Shown here: positions 40,501 through 48,340 of the stretch, one piece after another
Position numbering within the stretch: the first letter of the stretch is position 1
Layout: every line of letters starts with the position of its first letter
DNA from: DATBSK01 sp964501785
GTDB lineage: Bacteria; Actinomycetota; Acidimicrobiia; IMCC26256; PALSA-555
NCBI GenBank assembly: GCA_964501785.1
Contig: CAZCUD010000001.1
Span: 1 to 64,000 of the forward strand
Length of the DNA: 64,000 nucleotides
Reading direction: 5' to 3'
The notes under the pieces: model-generated
What the model was told of the DNA's origin: nothing
Seen by the model: the letters and a program-made list of their open reading frames with translations, nothing else
The model's database searches: none
Position numbers and translations under genes: made by a program

Positions 40501-40961
40501 TCGCCGAGGTCACGGGCTACACGCGCTATCGCATCGAGGGGGACGTCGACCGCGACGAGGCGACCCTGCACGTGCTCGACAAGGGGGGTGTGGCGAGCGG
40601 CCTCGTGTCCCGCGCGGAGAGCGACGCGAGCCTGCTCGGAACGAAGCACCGGGTGGCGACCCAGCGGGAGGTGACGGCGGTGCGCGGGCGGCGTGACGGT
40701 CGCACGCTCGTCATCGTCCCCGAGGTGAAGCACAACGAGACCGTCGGGCTGACGTTGCTGCACGTGCGCTTCTTCGACCACCTGGAGCCCGACGTGATGC
40801 GCGGCGTGCTCCAGGGCTACCAGGGTCGCTACGGGGCGCTGAAGGACGCCGTGACCGAGACCGAGTCGACGTTCGACGACGCCGTGCTCGGCACCATCTC
40901 GGTGGTCGACCTGCTCACCGAGCCCGTGTACGTCCTGGCCGACCGGTGGCGCAGCTCCTAG
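37536..40961 (+). CDS. glmS: Glucosamine-6-phosphate synthase-like protein, double length
   Basis: Probable glutamine:fructose-6-phosphate aminotransferase, but 1141 residues instead of about 610. Cys2 in MCGIIGVV is the glutaminase nucleophile. The next glutaminase motif, normally about 20-30 residues on, is RGRDSAG at 166-172, so about 140 residues are inserted. GHTRWASVG (259-267), NAHPL (273-277) and LNGDVDNY (294-301) follow, then FLLKEISEAP (471-480). The isomerase half shows VVIGQGT, AISQSGTTTDT, ASTKAFYSQ and an IRIKLSELCY/KKHIDLSSEP region standing for the catalytic Glu/His. About 270 extra residues follow the point where GlmS normally ends. Position after glmM supports the GlmS role; the added domains are unrecognised. 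Confidence 0.82.
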   Translation: MCGIIGVVRRRSTRRPPEVEALVEALDRAIAHLEPWDGQLAELDAAANAIEHVDGALRGVPGVRALLADRSGTLAIEHRADHLSVLLGTAEASLDDGTIALSGAALESVNAALLRAKDGAWAVRRDRIRTARAVGDLAGPDASDASIEAFTSVQVALSALDRLEVRGRDSAGLHLLVRDHGLDLADPSVARLLERRTDDDLFEHRSVRTPDGALSFVYKAAAEIGELGDNTRRLRRAIRDDELLHVALEHESAEAVVLGHTRWASVGIISEPNAHPLNQEEVGAVTGPYVTAALNGDVDNYSDLTALEGLNVPAEITTDAKVIPALMSRRLAGGADVQEAFRSTVATLEGSVAIGASATAAPEDLFLALRGSGQALYVGLAEDMFVVASEPYGLVEETSEYVRLDGETPADPQRASATRGQIVVVHGARAGTLGGIARYAYDGTALPVTENDVHFAQITTRDVDRGEHPHFLLKEISEAPDSFRKTLRGKVVEHEGVLSVELGPDTISDELRARLAEGSIERVVVIGQGTAAIAGQSFAVALAGFVGDLVQVDAIPATEFSGFGLREDMRDTLVVAISQSGTTTDTNRTVDLCRDRGATVIAIVNRRNSDLVDKSDGVLFTSDGRDVEMSVASTKAFYSQIAAGWLLAIAIADAAAVLDRREADLLLRRLRELPEAMRSVVASRDDLAAVAQRHVLGRRYWALVGNGANSIAAREIRIKLSELCYKAIACDVTEDKKHIDLSSEPLIIVCAAGLSGSNADDVGKEIAIYRAHRAAPIVIADDSTRFPAALDTLVVPAVHPRLDFVLATVAGHLFGYEAALAIDASALPLREARAEVESAATKHGGDPDTLLQRLEPALEDPARRFFDGLRAGSYDGTLEASTAARLASVLRYATGALQLDSYEVEHGRVGTPSTVVQDLTTALTKAIEELTRPVDAIKHQAKTVTVGISRSDETLLQAPLVREVLAAGAPRDGLSYRALRTLVDLDPAVAEVTGYTRYRIEGDVDRDEATLHVLDKGGVASGLVSRAESDASLLGTKHRVATQREVTAVRGRRDGRTLVIVPEVKHNETVGLTLLHVRFFDHLEPDVMRGVLQGYQGRYGALKDAVTETESTFDDAVLGTISVVDLLTEPVYVLADRWRSS

Positions 40962-41428
40962 TCGGGCTCGGCACCGACCTGGTCGAGGTCGCTCGCTTCC
41001 GACTGGCGATGGAGCGCCGGGCCGGTCTGCCCGAGCGGCTGTTCAGCGATGCCGAGCGCGAGTACGCCTTCCGACAGAAGGACCCCGCGAAGAGCCTCGC
41101 GGCGCGCTTCGGCGCGAAGGAGGCGGTGATGAAGGCGATGGGCGTCGGCCTCTGGAAGTTCAAGCTGCGCGACGTCGAGGTCGTGCGGGCCAAGAGCGGG
41201 GCGCCGTCGGTGGCGCTGCACGGCAAGGCGGCGACCATGGCCGCCGATCGAGGCGTCACCTCGTGGGTCCTCTCCCTCACGCACACCGACACCACCGCGC
41301 TCGCCGTCGCGATCGCCCTCACCGACGTCGACCTGGGTGCCGCCCCCGCCGTCGACCTGGGTGCCGCCCCCACCGTTTCGGCGTCAGCAGACCCGTCTGA
41401 CGCGGGTCTGCTGACGCCAGAAGGCTGA
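40946..41428 (+). CDS. acpS: Holo-[acyl-carrier-protein] synthase, extended
   Basis: AcpS, 160 residues, attaches 4'-phosphopantetheine from CoA to acyl carrier protein. VGLGTDLVEVARF holds the metal-binding Asp, and SLAARFGAKEAVMKAMG is the second signature. The GTG start overlaps the previous gene by 16 bases. AcpS normally ends near residue 125; the extra 35 residues include a tandem VDLGAAP duplication and are encoded partly by a 16-bp perfect palindrome, suggesting later insertions. Confidence 0.92.
   Translation: MAQLLVGLGTDLVEVARFRLAMERRAGLPERLFSDAEREYAFRQKDPAKSLAARFGAKEAVMKAMGVGLWKFKLRDVEVVRAKSGAPSVALHGKAATMAADRGVTSWVLSLTHTDTTALAVAIALTDVDLGAAPAVDLGAAPTVSASADPSDAGLLTPEG
41380..41418. 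repeat. Perfect 16-bp palindrome inside the 3' end of acpS
   Basis: Bases 41380-41395 and 41403-41418 are perfect reverse complements around a seven-base loop, ending ten bases before the acpS stop. Just upstream (about 41332-41375) a 24-base unit encoding VDLGAAPA is repeated in tandem. It could be a palindromic repeat that inserted in frame, or a terminator overlapping the coding end; no T-tract follows. Confidence 0.75.
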
Positions 41429-41430
41429 AC

Positions 41431-42843
41431 GTGGAACCGATCCTGACGCCGACGGAGATGGGGGAGGCCGATCGGCGGGCGATCGCGGCCGGGACGCCGG
41501 TCGACGTGCTGATGGACCGGGCCGGCCGCGCCGTCGCGTGGCAGGCGCGGCGGATGCTCGGAGGCACCTACGGGCGTCGGGTCGCGGTGGTGTGCGGCAA
41601 GGGCAACAACGGCGGTGACGGCCTCGTCGCCGCCCGCGTGCTGCGGGGATGGGGGGTGCGCGTCGACGTCGTGGAGCTCGCGGACGGGCTCACGGTCGGC
41701 GACGTCGAGCGCGCGGTCGGACGGGCCGACCTCCTCGTCGACGCGATGTACGGCACCGGCTTCACCGGCGAGCTCGAGGGCGCCGCCGCGCGCACCGCGG
41801 AGCTCAGCGCGGACGTCATGACGCTCGCGGTCGACATCCCGTCGGGCGTCGACGGTCTCACCGGGCTCGCGAAGGGCAAGGTCGTGCAGGCCGATGCGAC
41901 CGTCACGTTCGCGGCTCGGAAGCCCGGCGTGTGCTTCGAGCCCGGACGCAGTCGATCCGGCGTCGTGATCGTCGTCGACATCGGCATCGACGTCGGCACA
42001 CCGGAGACCCGGCTCACCGAGGCGGACGACCTGAAGGGCTGGCTCGTGCCGCGGGCTCCCGACGCCAACAAGTGGACCGCGGGCGTGCTCGTCGTCGGGG
42101 GCTCCGGTGGCATGACCGGCGCGCCCCTGTTCGTGAGCCACGCTGCCATGCGCGTCGGTGCGGGCATCGTGTGGTGCGGAGTTCCCGGCGACGAGGCGGC
42201 CGCCCGTGCCGCGGGCAGCGAGGTCGTCGTGAAGCCGCTGCCCGCGACCGAGCACGGCGCGCTGTCGGCCGTGCCTGCGGAGATCATCGACGCCGGCCGC
42301 CGGTTCCGCGCCGCGGCGATCGGGCCCGGTCTCGGCACCGCCGACGCGACCCGCGCCGCGGTGCGCGACCTCGTCGGTGCGCTGGACGTCCCGCTCGTCC
42401 TCGACGCCGACGGTCTCAACGCGTTCGCCGGCGACCCCGAGGCGCTCCGGGCGCGCCCGGCCGCGACCGTCGTCACGCCGCATGCGGGTGAGTACGAGCG
42501 GCTGCTCGGTGTCCCCGTCGGCGACGACCGCGTCGACGCGGCCCGCCGCCTCGCCACCGAGACGGGCAGCATCGCCCTCCTCAAGGGGCCCGGCACCGTG
42601 GTGGCCCGGCCCGACGGGCAGGTCGCCGTCGACCCGCTCGGTGGGGCCGCGCTGGCCACCGCGGGGAGCGGCGACGTCCTCACCGGCATCATCACCGGCC
42701 TCCTCGCCCGGGGCCTCGAGCCCTTCGCCGCAGCCGCCGGTGGGGCCTTCCTGCATGGCCTCGCCGCCGACCTCGCCGGGCATACTGGACTGGTCGCCGG
42801 CGACCTGGTCGCCGCCCTGCCCCGCGCCCTCGAGACCTGCTGA
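41431..42843 (+). CDS. nnr: Bifunctional NAD(P)HX epimerase / ADP-dependent dehydratase
   Basis: A 470-residue fusion that repairs hydrated NAD(P)H. The N-terminal YjeF_N epimerase half (about 1-205) has GKGNNGGDGLVAARVL and DIPSGVDG. The C-terminal carbohydrate-kinase-like dehydratase half has GGSGGMTGAP, VLDADGLNAF, TPHAGEYERLLG and the catalytic GSGDVLTGIITGLLA. The GTG lies two bases after acpS, an arrangement common in actinobacteria. Confidence 0.95.
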   Translation: MEPILTPTEMGEADRRAIAAGTPVDVLMDRAGRAVAWQARRMLGGTYGRRVAVVCGKGNNGGDGLVAARVLRGWGVRVDVVELADGLTVGDVERAVGRADLLVDAMYGTGFTGELEGAAARTAELSADVMTLAVDIPSGVDGLTGLAKGKVVQADATVTFAARKPGVCFEPGRSRSGVVIVVDIGIDVGTPETRLTEADDLKGWLVPRAPDANKWTAGVLVVGGSGGMTGAPLFVSHAAMRVGAGIVWCGVPGDEAAARAAGSEVVVKPLPATEHGALSAVPAEIIDAGRRFRAAAIGPGLGTADATRAAVRDLVGALDVPLVLDADGLNAFAGDPEALRARPAATVVTPHAGEYERLLGVPVGDDRVDAARRLATETGSIALLKGPGTVVARPDGQVAVDPLGGAALATAGSGDVLTGIITGLLARGLEPFAAAAGGAFLHGLAADLAGHTGLVAGDLVAALPRALETC

Positions 42844-42915
42844 TGCGCACCTCGAGCCCGCAGAGCGGGCTCGAGCGACGCACCGAGCAACGAGCACTGG
42901 ACATGGAGGAACGGA

Positions 42916-43386
42916 ATGCCGAGCGCCACGCCCGTCCGTGAGGTGATGACGACGAAGGTCGTCACCCTGGCGCCCGACCAGACGTTCGAACAGGCCGCCG
43001 ACACCCTGGCCGACCACTCGATCGGTGCCGCGCCGGTCGTCGACGCCGAGGGCACGGTCGTCGGCCTCCTGCGTGACGAGGACCTCATCGTCTCCGAGGC
43101 CAACCTCCACGCCCCCACGTGGTTCAACTTCCTCGGCGCGGAGTTCCCGCTGCCCGGCGAGCAGAAGCGGTTCGAGTCGGAGCTCAAGCGGATGACGGCC
43201 GCCAACGTCGACGAACTGATGACGACCGAGTTCGCCACCTGCTCACCCGACGACACCCTCGGCGACGTCGCGGCGGCGATGCACGACGCGGACGTCACCC
43301 ACATGCCCGTGGTCGACGCCGACGGCAAGCTCGTCGGCATCATCGCCCGCGGCGACCTCGTGCGGCGGGTGGCCGCCGAGACGTGA
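42916..43386 (+). CDS. CBS-domain pair protein
   Basis: A 156-residue protein made of two CBS motifs (about 6-60 and 92-150). Repeated features are VREVMTTKVVTLAPDQTFEQ, DHSIGAAPVVDAEGTVVGLL, and later VDELMTTEFATCSPDDTL with HMPVVDADGKLVGII. CBS pairs bind adenine nucleotides and regulate other proteins. There is no attached enzyme domain, so the partner is unknown. GGAGGAACGGA precedes the ATG. It lies between nnr and alr in the same direction. Confidence 0.9.
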   Translation: MPSATPVREVMTTKVVTLAPDQTFEQAADTLADHSIGAAPVVDAEGTVVGLLRDEDLIVSEANLHAPTWFNFLGAEFPLPGEQKRFESELKRMTAANVDELMTTEFATCSPDDTLGDVAAAMHDADVTHMPVVDADGKLVGIIARGDLVRRVAAET

Positions 43387-43417
43387 GGCACGAGCAGCCG
43401 GCGCGGGAGCGGGGGCG

Positions 43418-44551
43418 GTGAAGGAGCTCCCCGGTCTCCGGCCGGCCTGGGCCGAGGTCGACCTCGAGGCGGTCCGCGCCAACGCGTCGGCGCTCGCCGG
43501 GCTCGCGGCGCCGGCGGCGCTGCTCGCGGTCGTCAAGGCCGACGGGTACGGACACGGCGCCGCGCCGGTCGCGCGCGCCGCACTCGAGGCCGGCGCCACG
43601 TGGCTCGGCGTCGCCCTGGTCGAGGAAGGGATCGCGCTCCGCAACGCCGGCATCGACGCGCCGGTCCTCGTGCTGTCCGAGCCTCCGCGCGCGGCGGCCG
43701 ACGCGGTCGTCGCGCACGGCCTCACGCCGACCGTCTACACCGCCACCGGGATCGAGGGGCTGGCCAAGGCGGTCGCCGACGCAGGCCCGGCCGACCCGCT
43801 CGGCGTGCACCTCAAGGTCGACACCGGCATGCACCGGGTCGGCTGCTCCGTCGAGGACGCACCCGACCTCGTCGAGGCGATCTCGGCCCGGCCCGAGCTC
43901 GTGCTCGGGGGCATCTGCACGCACCTCGCGGTGGCCGACGAGCCCGACAACGACTACACCGTGCAACAGCTCGATCGATTCGACGCGCTCCTCCGCAGCC
44001 TCGAGTCGGCCGGTGTGCGCCCACCACTCGTCCACGCGGCCAACTCGGCGGGTCTGCTCGCTCACGACCGGGCGCGCTACGACCTCGTCCGGGCCGGCAT
44101 CGCGCTCTATGGCGTGCCGCCGGCGCCCGAGCTCGCGGATCGCCTCCCGCTCGTGCCGGCGCTCTCGTTGCGTGCTCGTGTGTCGCACGTGAAGACGCTG
44201 CCGGCCGGCAGCCGCATGTCGTACGGGCTGCACTACGAGCTCGATCGTCCGTCGCGGGTGGCGACCGTGCCCATCGGGTACGCCGACGGCGTGCCCCGCA
44301 ACCTCGGGATCGCCGGTGGCGAGGTGCTCGTGCACGGTCGTCGGGCGCGCATCGCCGGCACGGTGACGATGGACCAGCTCATGCTCGACGTCGGTGAAGC
44401 CGTGGTCGAGGTCGGTGACGAGGTGGTGCTGCTCGGCGCCCAGGGCGACGACGAGATCACCGCAGGTGAGTGGGCCGAGCACCTCGGCACGATCGCGTAC
44501 GAGATCGTCACCGGGATCGGCACGCGCGTGCCGCGACGCTACGACGGGTGA
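43418..44551 (+). CDS. alr: Alanine racemase
   Basis: Alr, 377 residues, is a PLP enzyme making D-alanine for peptidoglycan. The PLP lysine is Lys40 in AVVKADGYGHG and the second catalytic residue is Tyr269 in MSYGLHYE. GIALYGVPP and the C-terminal beta domain (TVTMDQLMLDVG) are conserved. Its GTG has GGGAGCGGGGGCG upstream. The stop overlaps a tiny coupled frame leading into the next gene. Confidence 0.97.
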   Translation: MKELPGLRPAWAEVDLEAVRANASALAGLAAPAALLAVVKADGYGHGAAPVARAALEAGATWLGVALVEEGIALRNAGIDAPVLVLSEPPRAAADAVVAHGLTPTVYTATGIEGLAKAVADAGPADPLGVHLKVDTGMHRVGCSVEDAPDLVEAISARPELVLGGICTHLAVADEPDNDYTVQQLDRFDALLRSLESAGVRPPLVHAANSAGLLAHDRARYDLVRAGIALYGVPPAPELADRLPLVPALSLRARVSHVKTLPAGSRMSYGLHYELDRPSRVATVPIGYADGVPRNLGIAGGEVLVHGRRARIAGTVTMDQLMLDVGEAVVEVGDEVVLLGAQGDDEITAGEWAEHLGTIAYEIVTGIGTRVPRRYDG

Positions 44552-44589
44552 TGAGCACGATGCCCTGGCCGGTGGCGGTCGATCGCTGA
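44551..44589 (+). CDS. Possible 12-residue coupling peptide between alr and the hydrolase
   Basis: An ATG that shares its first base with the alr stop opens a 12-codon frame (MSTMPWPVAVDR) whose stop shares one base with the ATG of the next gene. Both joints are of the TGATG type, so ribosomes leaving alr could re-initiate here and be delivered to the hydrolase start. It may be chance. Confidence 0.25.
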   Translation: MSTMPWPVAVDR

Positions 44590-45644
44590 TGTCGGCGGGG
44601 AAGCGCGCGCTGAAGACCGTCGGCGTGGTCGCCGGTGTCGCCGCGGGCGCGGCCGGGGTCGCCTACGGCGCGCAGCGAGCGGTGGCGCGGGGCCTCCGGC
44701 ACCGTCCCGATCCCGATGCCGGGAAGCTCTCGCACCTGACCTTCGACGAGGCTCGTCGGCTCCCGGGTCACGACGGCGGCAGCCTCTACACGGTCAGCCG
44801 CGGGCACGGCCCGACCTTCCTCCTGTCGCACGGGGTCACCATCGACTCCCGCGTGTGGGTCAAGCAGTTCGACACCCTCCCCGCACTCGGGCTCCGGGTG
44901 GTCGCCTACGACCATCGCGGGCACGGGCAGTCGGTCGCGGGCGACACCGGGCACTCGCTCTCGAACCTCGCGTCCGACCTGCGCACGGTCCTCGAGGGGC
45001 TCGACCTGCGCGACGTCGTCCTCGTCGGCCACTCGATGGGCGGGCTCGCCGCGCAGGCCTTCGCGCTCGAGCACGCCGGCATCGCCCGGTCACGGGTGAG
45101 GGGCATCGTCCTGCTGTCGACCTTCGCCCGCACCCCGATCGCGTCGTTCACCCCGCTGCCCGTCGAGAAGGTCTCGAGCTGGCTCGACCTCGCGGGACTC
45201 ATGCGGCGCCCACAGCTCGGCACGCTGCTGGCCCGGCTCGGCTTCGGCCGCGACCCGCTCGCGAGCCAGGTCGAGCTCGCCCGGCGCATGCTCAGCGACT
45301 GCGACCCCGACACCGCGCGCGACGCGATCGTCCCCCTGCTCGGCGTCGACCTCACCGACGACCTCGCGCGCATCGATCGGCCGGTCCTGGTGATCGGTGG
45401 CACCGCGGACGTGCTGACGCCGCCGATCGAGGCACGCCGCATCGCCAAGCACCTGCCCGGTGCACGGCTCGTGATGATGGAGCGGGCCGGTCACATGATC
45501 ATGCTCGAGCGAGCAAACGAGCTGCACGAGCTCCTGCTCGCCTTCGCGCGCGAGGTCGGCACGTTGTCCGACGAGTCGGGGGCGACGCCGTCGTCGGCGA
45601 CCGACGACTCCGGTCACGGCGAAGCGGAGGCGCAGAGCGCGTGA
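44589..45644 (+). CDS. Alpha/beta-hydrolase fold protein
   Basis: A 351-residue predicted serine hydrolase. The N-terminal about 30 residues form a hydrophobic anchor or signal (VGVVAGVAAGAAGVAYGAQ). The nucleophile elbow is GHSMGG, with YDHRGHGQS before it; GTADVLTP holds the likely acid and AGHMIML the catalytic His. The acidic, Ser/Thr-rich tail (SATDDSGHGEAEAQSA) is disordered. A membrane-attached lipase, esterase or peptidase is possible; the substrate cannot be read. In other actinobacteria a similar hydrolase also lies between alr and tsaE. Confidence 0.85.
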   Translation: MSAGKRALKTVGVVAGVAAGAAGVAYGAQRAVARGLRHRPDPDAGKLSHLTFDEARRLPGHDGGSLYTVSRGHGPTFLLSHGVTIDSRVWVKQFDTLPALGLRVVAYDHRGHGQSVAGDTGHSLSNLASDLRTVLEGLDLRDVVLVGHSMGGLAAQAFALEHAGIARSRVRGIVLLSTFARTPIASFTPLPVEKVSSWLDLAGLMRRPQLGTLLARLGFGRDPLASQVELARRMLSDCDPDTARDAIVPLLGVDLTDDLARIDRPVLVIGGTADVLTPPIEARRIAKHLPGARLVMMERAGHMIMLERANELHELLLAFAREVGTLSDESGATPSSATDDSGHGEAEAQSA

Positions 45645-46546
45645 CGCTCGCGCCCGGGTTCGCCGTCGGGCACTGGACGGGTGAGCGCACCGGCGTCACC
45701 GTCGTGCTCTGCCCCGAAGGCACCGTCGGCTCCGGTGAGATCCGGGGCGGCGCACCCGCGACCCGGGAGACTGCGCTGCTCGACCCGAGTCGCACGATCG
45801 AGTGCGTCGACGCGGTCGTCTTCGCCGGCGGATCGGCGTTCGGGCTCGTCGCCGCCGACGGGGTGATGGCATGGCTCGTCGAGCACGACCGCGGCTTCCC
45901 GACCCGTGGCGGCCGGGTGCCCATCGTGCCGACGGCGGCCATCTACGACCTCGTGGCCGCGGGTGACGAGCGCGTCGGGGCCGCCGAGGGACGTGCAGCC
46001 GCGGAGGACGCGGCGCGGCGGGGCGCGACGGCCGATGCGACGGACGTCGGGGGCCGGATCGGCGCCGGGCGTGGCGCGACCGTCGGGAAGTGGCGCGGTG
46101 CCGAGCACGCGTGCGCGGGCGGCCTGGGCCTCGCGACCCTGCCGGTCGACGATGCGACGGTCGGCGCGCTCGCCGTCGTCAACGCGGTGGGCGACGTCGT
46201 CGACGCCGACGGCTCGCCGCTGGCGTGCTCGTCCGCACCCCCCGAGACGAGCCCCTTCCCCGACGAGCCGTTCACCGACGCCACCGACCGCGAGGCCACG
46301 ACGCTCGTCGTGCTCGCCACCGACGCCCGCCTCACCAAGGCCGAGTGCCACCTGCTCGCGCAGAGCGGCCATCTCGGGCTCGCCCACGCGGTGCGTCCGT
46401 CGCACACCCGCCACGACGGCGATCTGGTGGTCGCGCTCGCGCACGACGGCGCCGGCTCGGTCCACCTCGATCGCCTGCGAGTCGCCGCGGTCGACGTGGT
46501 CGCGGAGGCGGTCCGGGCCGCGGTGCGTCATCATGACGAGCGATGA
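45641..46546 (+). CDS. P1-family (DmpA/NylC-like) peptidase
   Basis: A 301-residue member of the peptidase S58/DmpA group, Ntn-type enzymes that cut themselves to expose a nucleophile. GERTGVTVVLCPEG, FAGGSAFGLVAADGVM, GRIGAGRGATVGKW and VVNAVGDV are family segments, and TTLVVLATDARLTK contains the likely self-cleavage Thr. The GTG overlaps the stop of the hydrolase gene. Substrate unknown (aminopeptidase or amidase). Confidence 0.88.
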   Translation: MTLAPGFAVGHWTGERTGVTVVLCPEGTVGSGEIRGGAPATRETALLDPSRTIECVDAVVFAGGSAFGLVAADGVMAWLVEHDRGFPTRGGRVPIVPTAAIYDLVAAGDERVGAAEGRAAAEDAARRGATADATDVGGRIGAGRGATVGKWRGAEHACAGGLGLATLPVDDATVGALAVVNAVGDVVDADGSPLACSSAPPETSPFPDEPFTDATDREATTLVVLATDARLTKAECHLLAQSGHLGLAHAVRPSHTRHDGDLVVALAHDGAGSVHLDRLRVAAVDVVAEAVRAAVRHHDER

Positions 46547-47148
46547 CGCAGCTCGGTCCCGCACCGACCTGGGGATCATGGGACGACCTGGAGCGCGACG
46601 CGCTCGCGTGCACGAAGTGCCCGCTGGCGACCGAAGGTCGCACGCAGGTCGTGTTCGGGGTCGGGAACCGGGAGGCCGACCTGGTCTTCGTCGGCGAGGG
46701 CCCCGGCGCGGAGGAGGACCGCCAGGGCGTGCCCTTCGTGGGGCGGGCCGGCCAGCTGCTGACGCGGCTCATCGAAGGCATCGACCTCACGCGCGACGAC
46801 GTCTACATCTGCAACGTCGTGAAGTGTCGCCCTCCGGGCAACCGCGACCCGTTGCCCGTCGAGATCGACGAGTGCCGCCCGTACCTCGAGGCGCAGCTCA
46901 CGCTCCTGGACCCCGCGGTCGTCGTGACGCTCGGGAACTTCGCGACCAAGCTGCTGCTCGACACCAAGGTCGGCATCACGAAGCTGCGTGGCCAGGAGCA
47001 CTCGTACCGCGACGGCGCTGCGGTGCTCATCCCGATGCTGCATCCCGCCGCGGTGCTGCGCAACGGCGGCGCCGCCCTGGCGCAGGCCCGGGCCGACTTC
47101 GTCGTGGCCAAGCGAGCCCTCGTCCGAGCCCGCGAAGCATCGGCGTGA
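46543..47148 (+). CDS. udg: Uracil-DNA glycosylase, family 4 (iron-sulfur)
   Basis: A 201-residue DNA repair enzyme that removes uracil from DNA. Cys23, Cys26, Cys95 and Cys111 fit the family 4 [4Fe-4S] pattern (CxxC, then C-x15-C). The active-site motif GEGPGAEEDRQG and the HPAAVLRN motif near the C-terminus are present. ATGA overlap with the previous gene, GTGA overlap with the next. Confidence 0.95.
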   Translation: MTQLGPAPTWGSWDDLERDALACTKCPLATEGRTQVVFGVGNREADLVFVGEGPGAEEDRQGVPFVGRAGQLLTRLIEGIDLTRDDVYICNVVKCRPPGNRDPLPVEIDECRPYLEAQLTLLDPAVVVTLGNFATKLLLDTKVGITKLRGQEHSYRDGAAVLIPMLHPAAVLRNGGAALAQARADFVVAKRALVRAREASA

Positions 47149-47645
47149 GCGAGATCACGGTCGTCTCGCGCTCGGCCGACGAGACCCGCGCGATCGGTGC
47201 GGCGCTCGGTGCGCTCCTGGCGGCCGGCGACGTGGTGCTGCTGTCCGGCGGCCTGGGTGCCGGCAAGACCGAGCTCACGAAGGGGATCGGTGCGGCGCTC
47301 GGGGTGGAAGAGCTCGTCGTGAGCCCGACGTTCACGATCGCCCGTCGCTATCCGGGCCGCGCCGCGCTCGTCCACGTCGATCTCTACCGGCTCGACCGCG
47401 TCCAGGAGCTGTTCGACCTCGGGCTCGAGGAGGAAGGGGAGGACGCGGTCACCGTGATCGAGTGGGGCGACGTGGCGACAGCGCACCTGCCTGGCGACCG
47501 CCTGGAGGTGCGACTCGAGGCGACCGACGCGGCCGCCGCATCCGAGGACGAGCGACTGCTCACGTTCACCTGGCAGGGCTCGTCGTGGAGCGCGCGCGCG
47601 TCGGAGCTCGAGTCCGCCGTGCGCCGGGACGGGCGGAGCGACTGA
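47145..47645 (+). CDS. tsaE: tRNA t6A biosynthesis ATPase TsaE
   Basis: TsaE, 166 residues, is the ATPase that resets the TsaBD complex making N6-threonylcarbamoyladenosine at tRNA position 37. The P-loop GGLGAGKT is at 35-42; SPTFTIARRY, HVDLYRLDR and VIEWGD are family motifs. The GTG start overlaps the glycosylase stop, and the stop shares one base with tsaB. Confidence 0.96.
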   Translation: MSEITVVSRSADETRAIGAALGALLAAGDVVLLSGGLGAGKTELTKGIGAALGVEELVVSPTFTIARRYPGRAALVHVDLYRLDRVQELFDLGLEEEGEDAVTVIEWGDVATAHLPGDRLEVRLEATDAAAASEDERLLTFTWQGSSWSARASELESAVRRDGRSD

Positions 47646-48340
47646 TGCACCTGCTCGCGATCGACACGTCGACGCTCCAGGTCTCGGTCGCGCTCGGTGA
47701 CGGCGGCGACCTTCGCGGCGAGGTACGCCTCGTCGGAGGACGCCGCCACGCCGAGCAGCTCGCGCCGGCGATCCGGTCGCTCGTCGGCTGGACCGGCATC
47801 GGGCTCGATCATCTCGCCGCGATCGCGGTCGGGGTCGGTCCCGGGCTGTTCACCGGGCTGCGGGTCGGCGTGACGACGGCGAAGGTGATGGCCCAGGAGC
47901 TGCGCATCCCGGTGATCCCCGTCGTGAGCCTCGACCTCGTCGCCTACCCGGTGCGCCACACCCACCGCACGATCGTCGCGGTGCTCGACGCCCGGCGGCG
48001 CGAGGTGTTCCACGCCACGTACCGGCCGGTCCCCGGTGGTGTGCAGCGGGTCTCGGACTACGCGGTCGACTCGCCTGCCGACGTCGTCGCCGACCTCGAA
48101 GCGGCCGGCGAAGAGGTGCTGCTCGCGGGTGACGGGGTCGCCGCGCACGCCGAGGCGTTCGCGAACCTCGACCACGCCGAGTCGGCCGGTCCCGAGTTCG
48201 CGGCGCCCAGCACGGCCGCGCTCCTCGCGCTCGCCGCGGCGCGCTACGAGCGCGAGGAGTTCTCGACGCCATGGGACGTCGAGCCGCTGTACCTGCGCGA
48301 GAGCGACGCGGAGCTCAGCTGGGGAGCCGCGCGCCCATGA
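47645..48340 (+). CDS. tsaB: tRNA t6A biosynthesis protein TsaB
   Basis: TsaB, 231 residues, is the scaffold partner of TsaD in t6A synthesis. It has the ASKHA-fold start LLAIDTSTLQVSVAL, then HAEQLAPAIRSL and AIAVGVGPGLFTGLRVGVTT. ATG shares a base with the tsaE stop (TGATG). Confidence 0.95.
   Translation: MHLLAIDTSTLQVSVALGDGGDLRGEVRLVGGRRHAEQLAPAIRSLVGWTGIGLDHLAAIAVGVGPGLFTGLRVGVTTAKVMAQELRIPVIPVVSLDLVAYPVRHTHRTIVAVLDARRREVFHATYRPVPGGVQRVSDYAVDSPADVVADLEAAGEEVLLAGDGVAAHAEAFANLDHAESAGPEFAAPSTAALLALAAARYEREEFSTPWDVEPLYLRESDAELSWGAARP

Noticed and set aside
35592..40781. A 1729-codon open frame on the minus strand across rpsI, glmM and the GlmS-like gene
   Set aside because: It is antisense to three well-supported genes. 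Its product is a run of Arg, Val, Asp and His-rich low-complexity sequence, the usual shadow of a very GC-rich coding strand.
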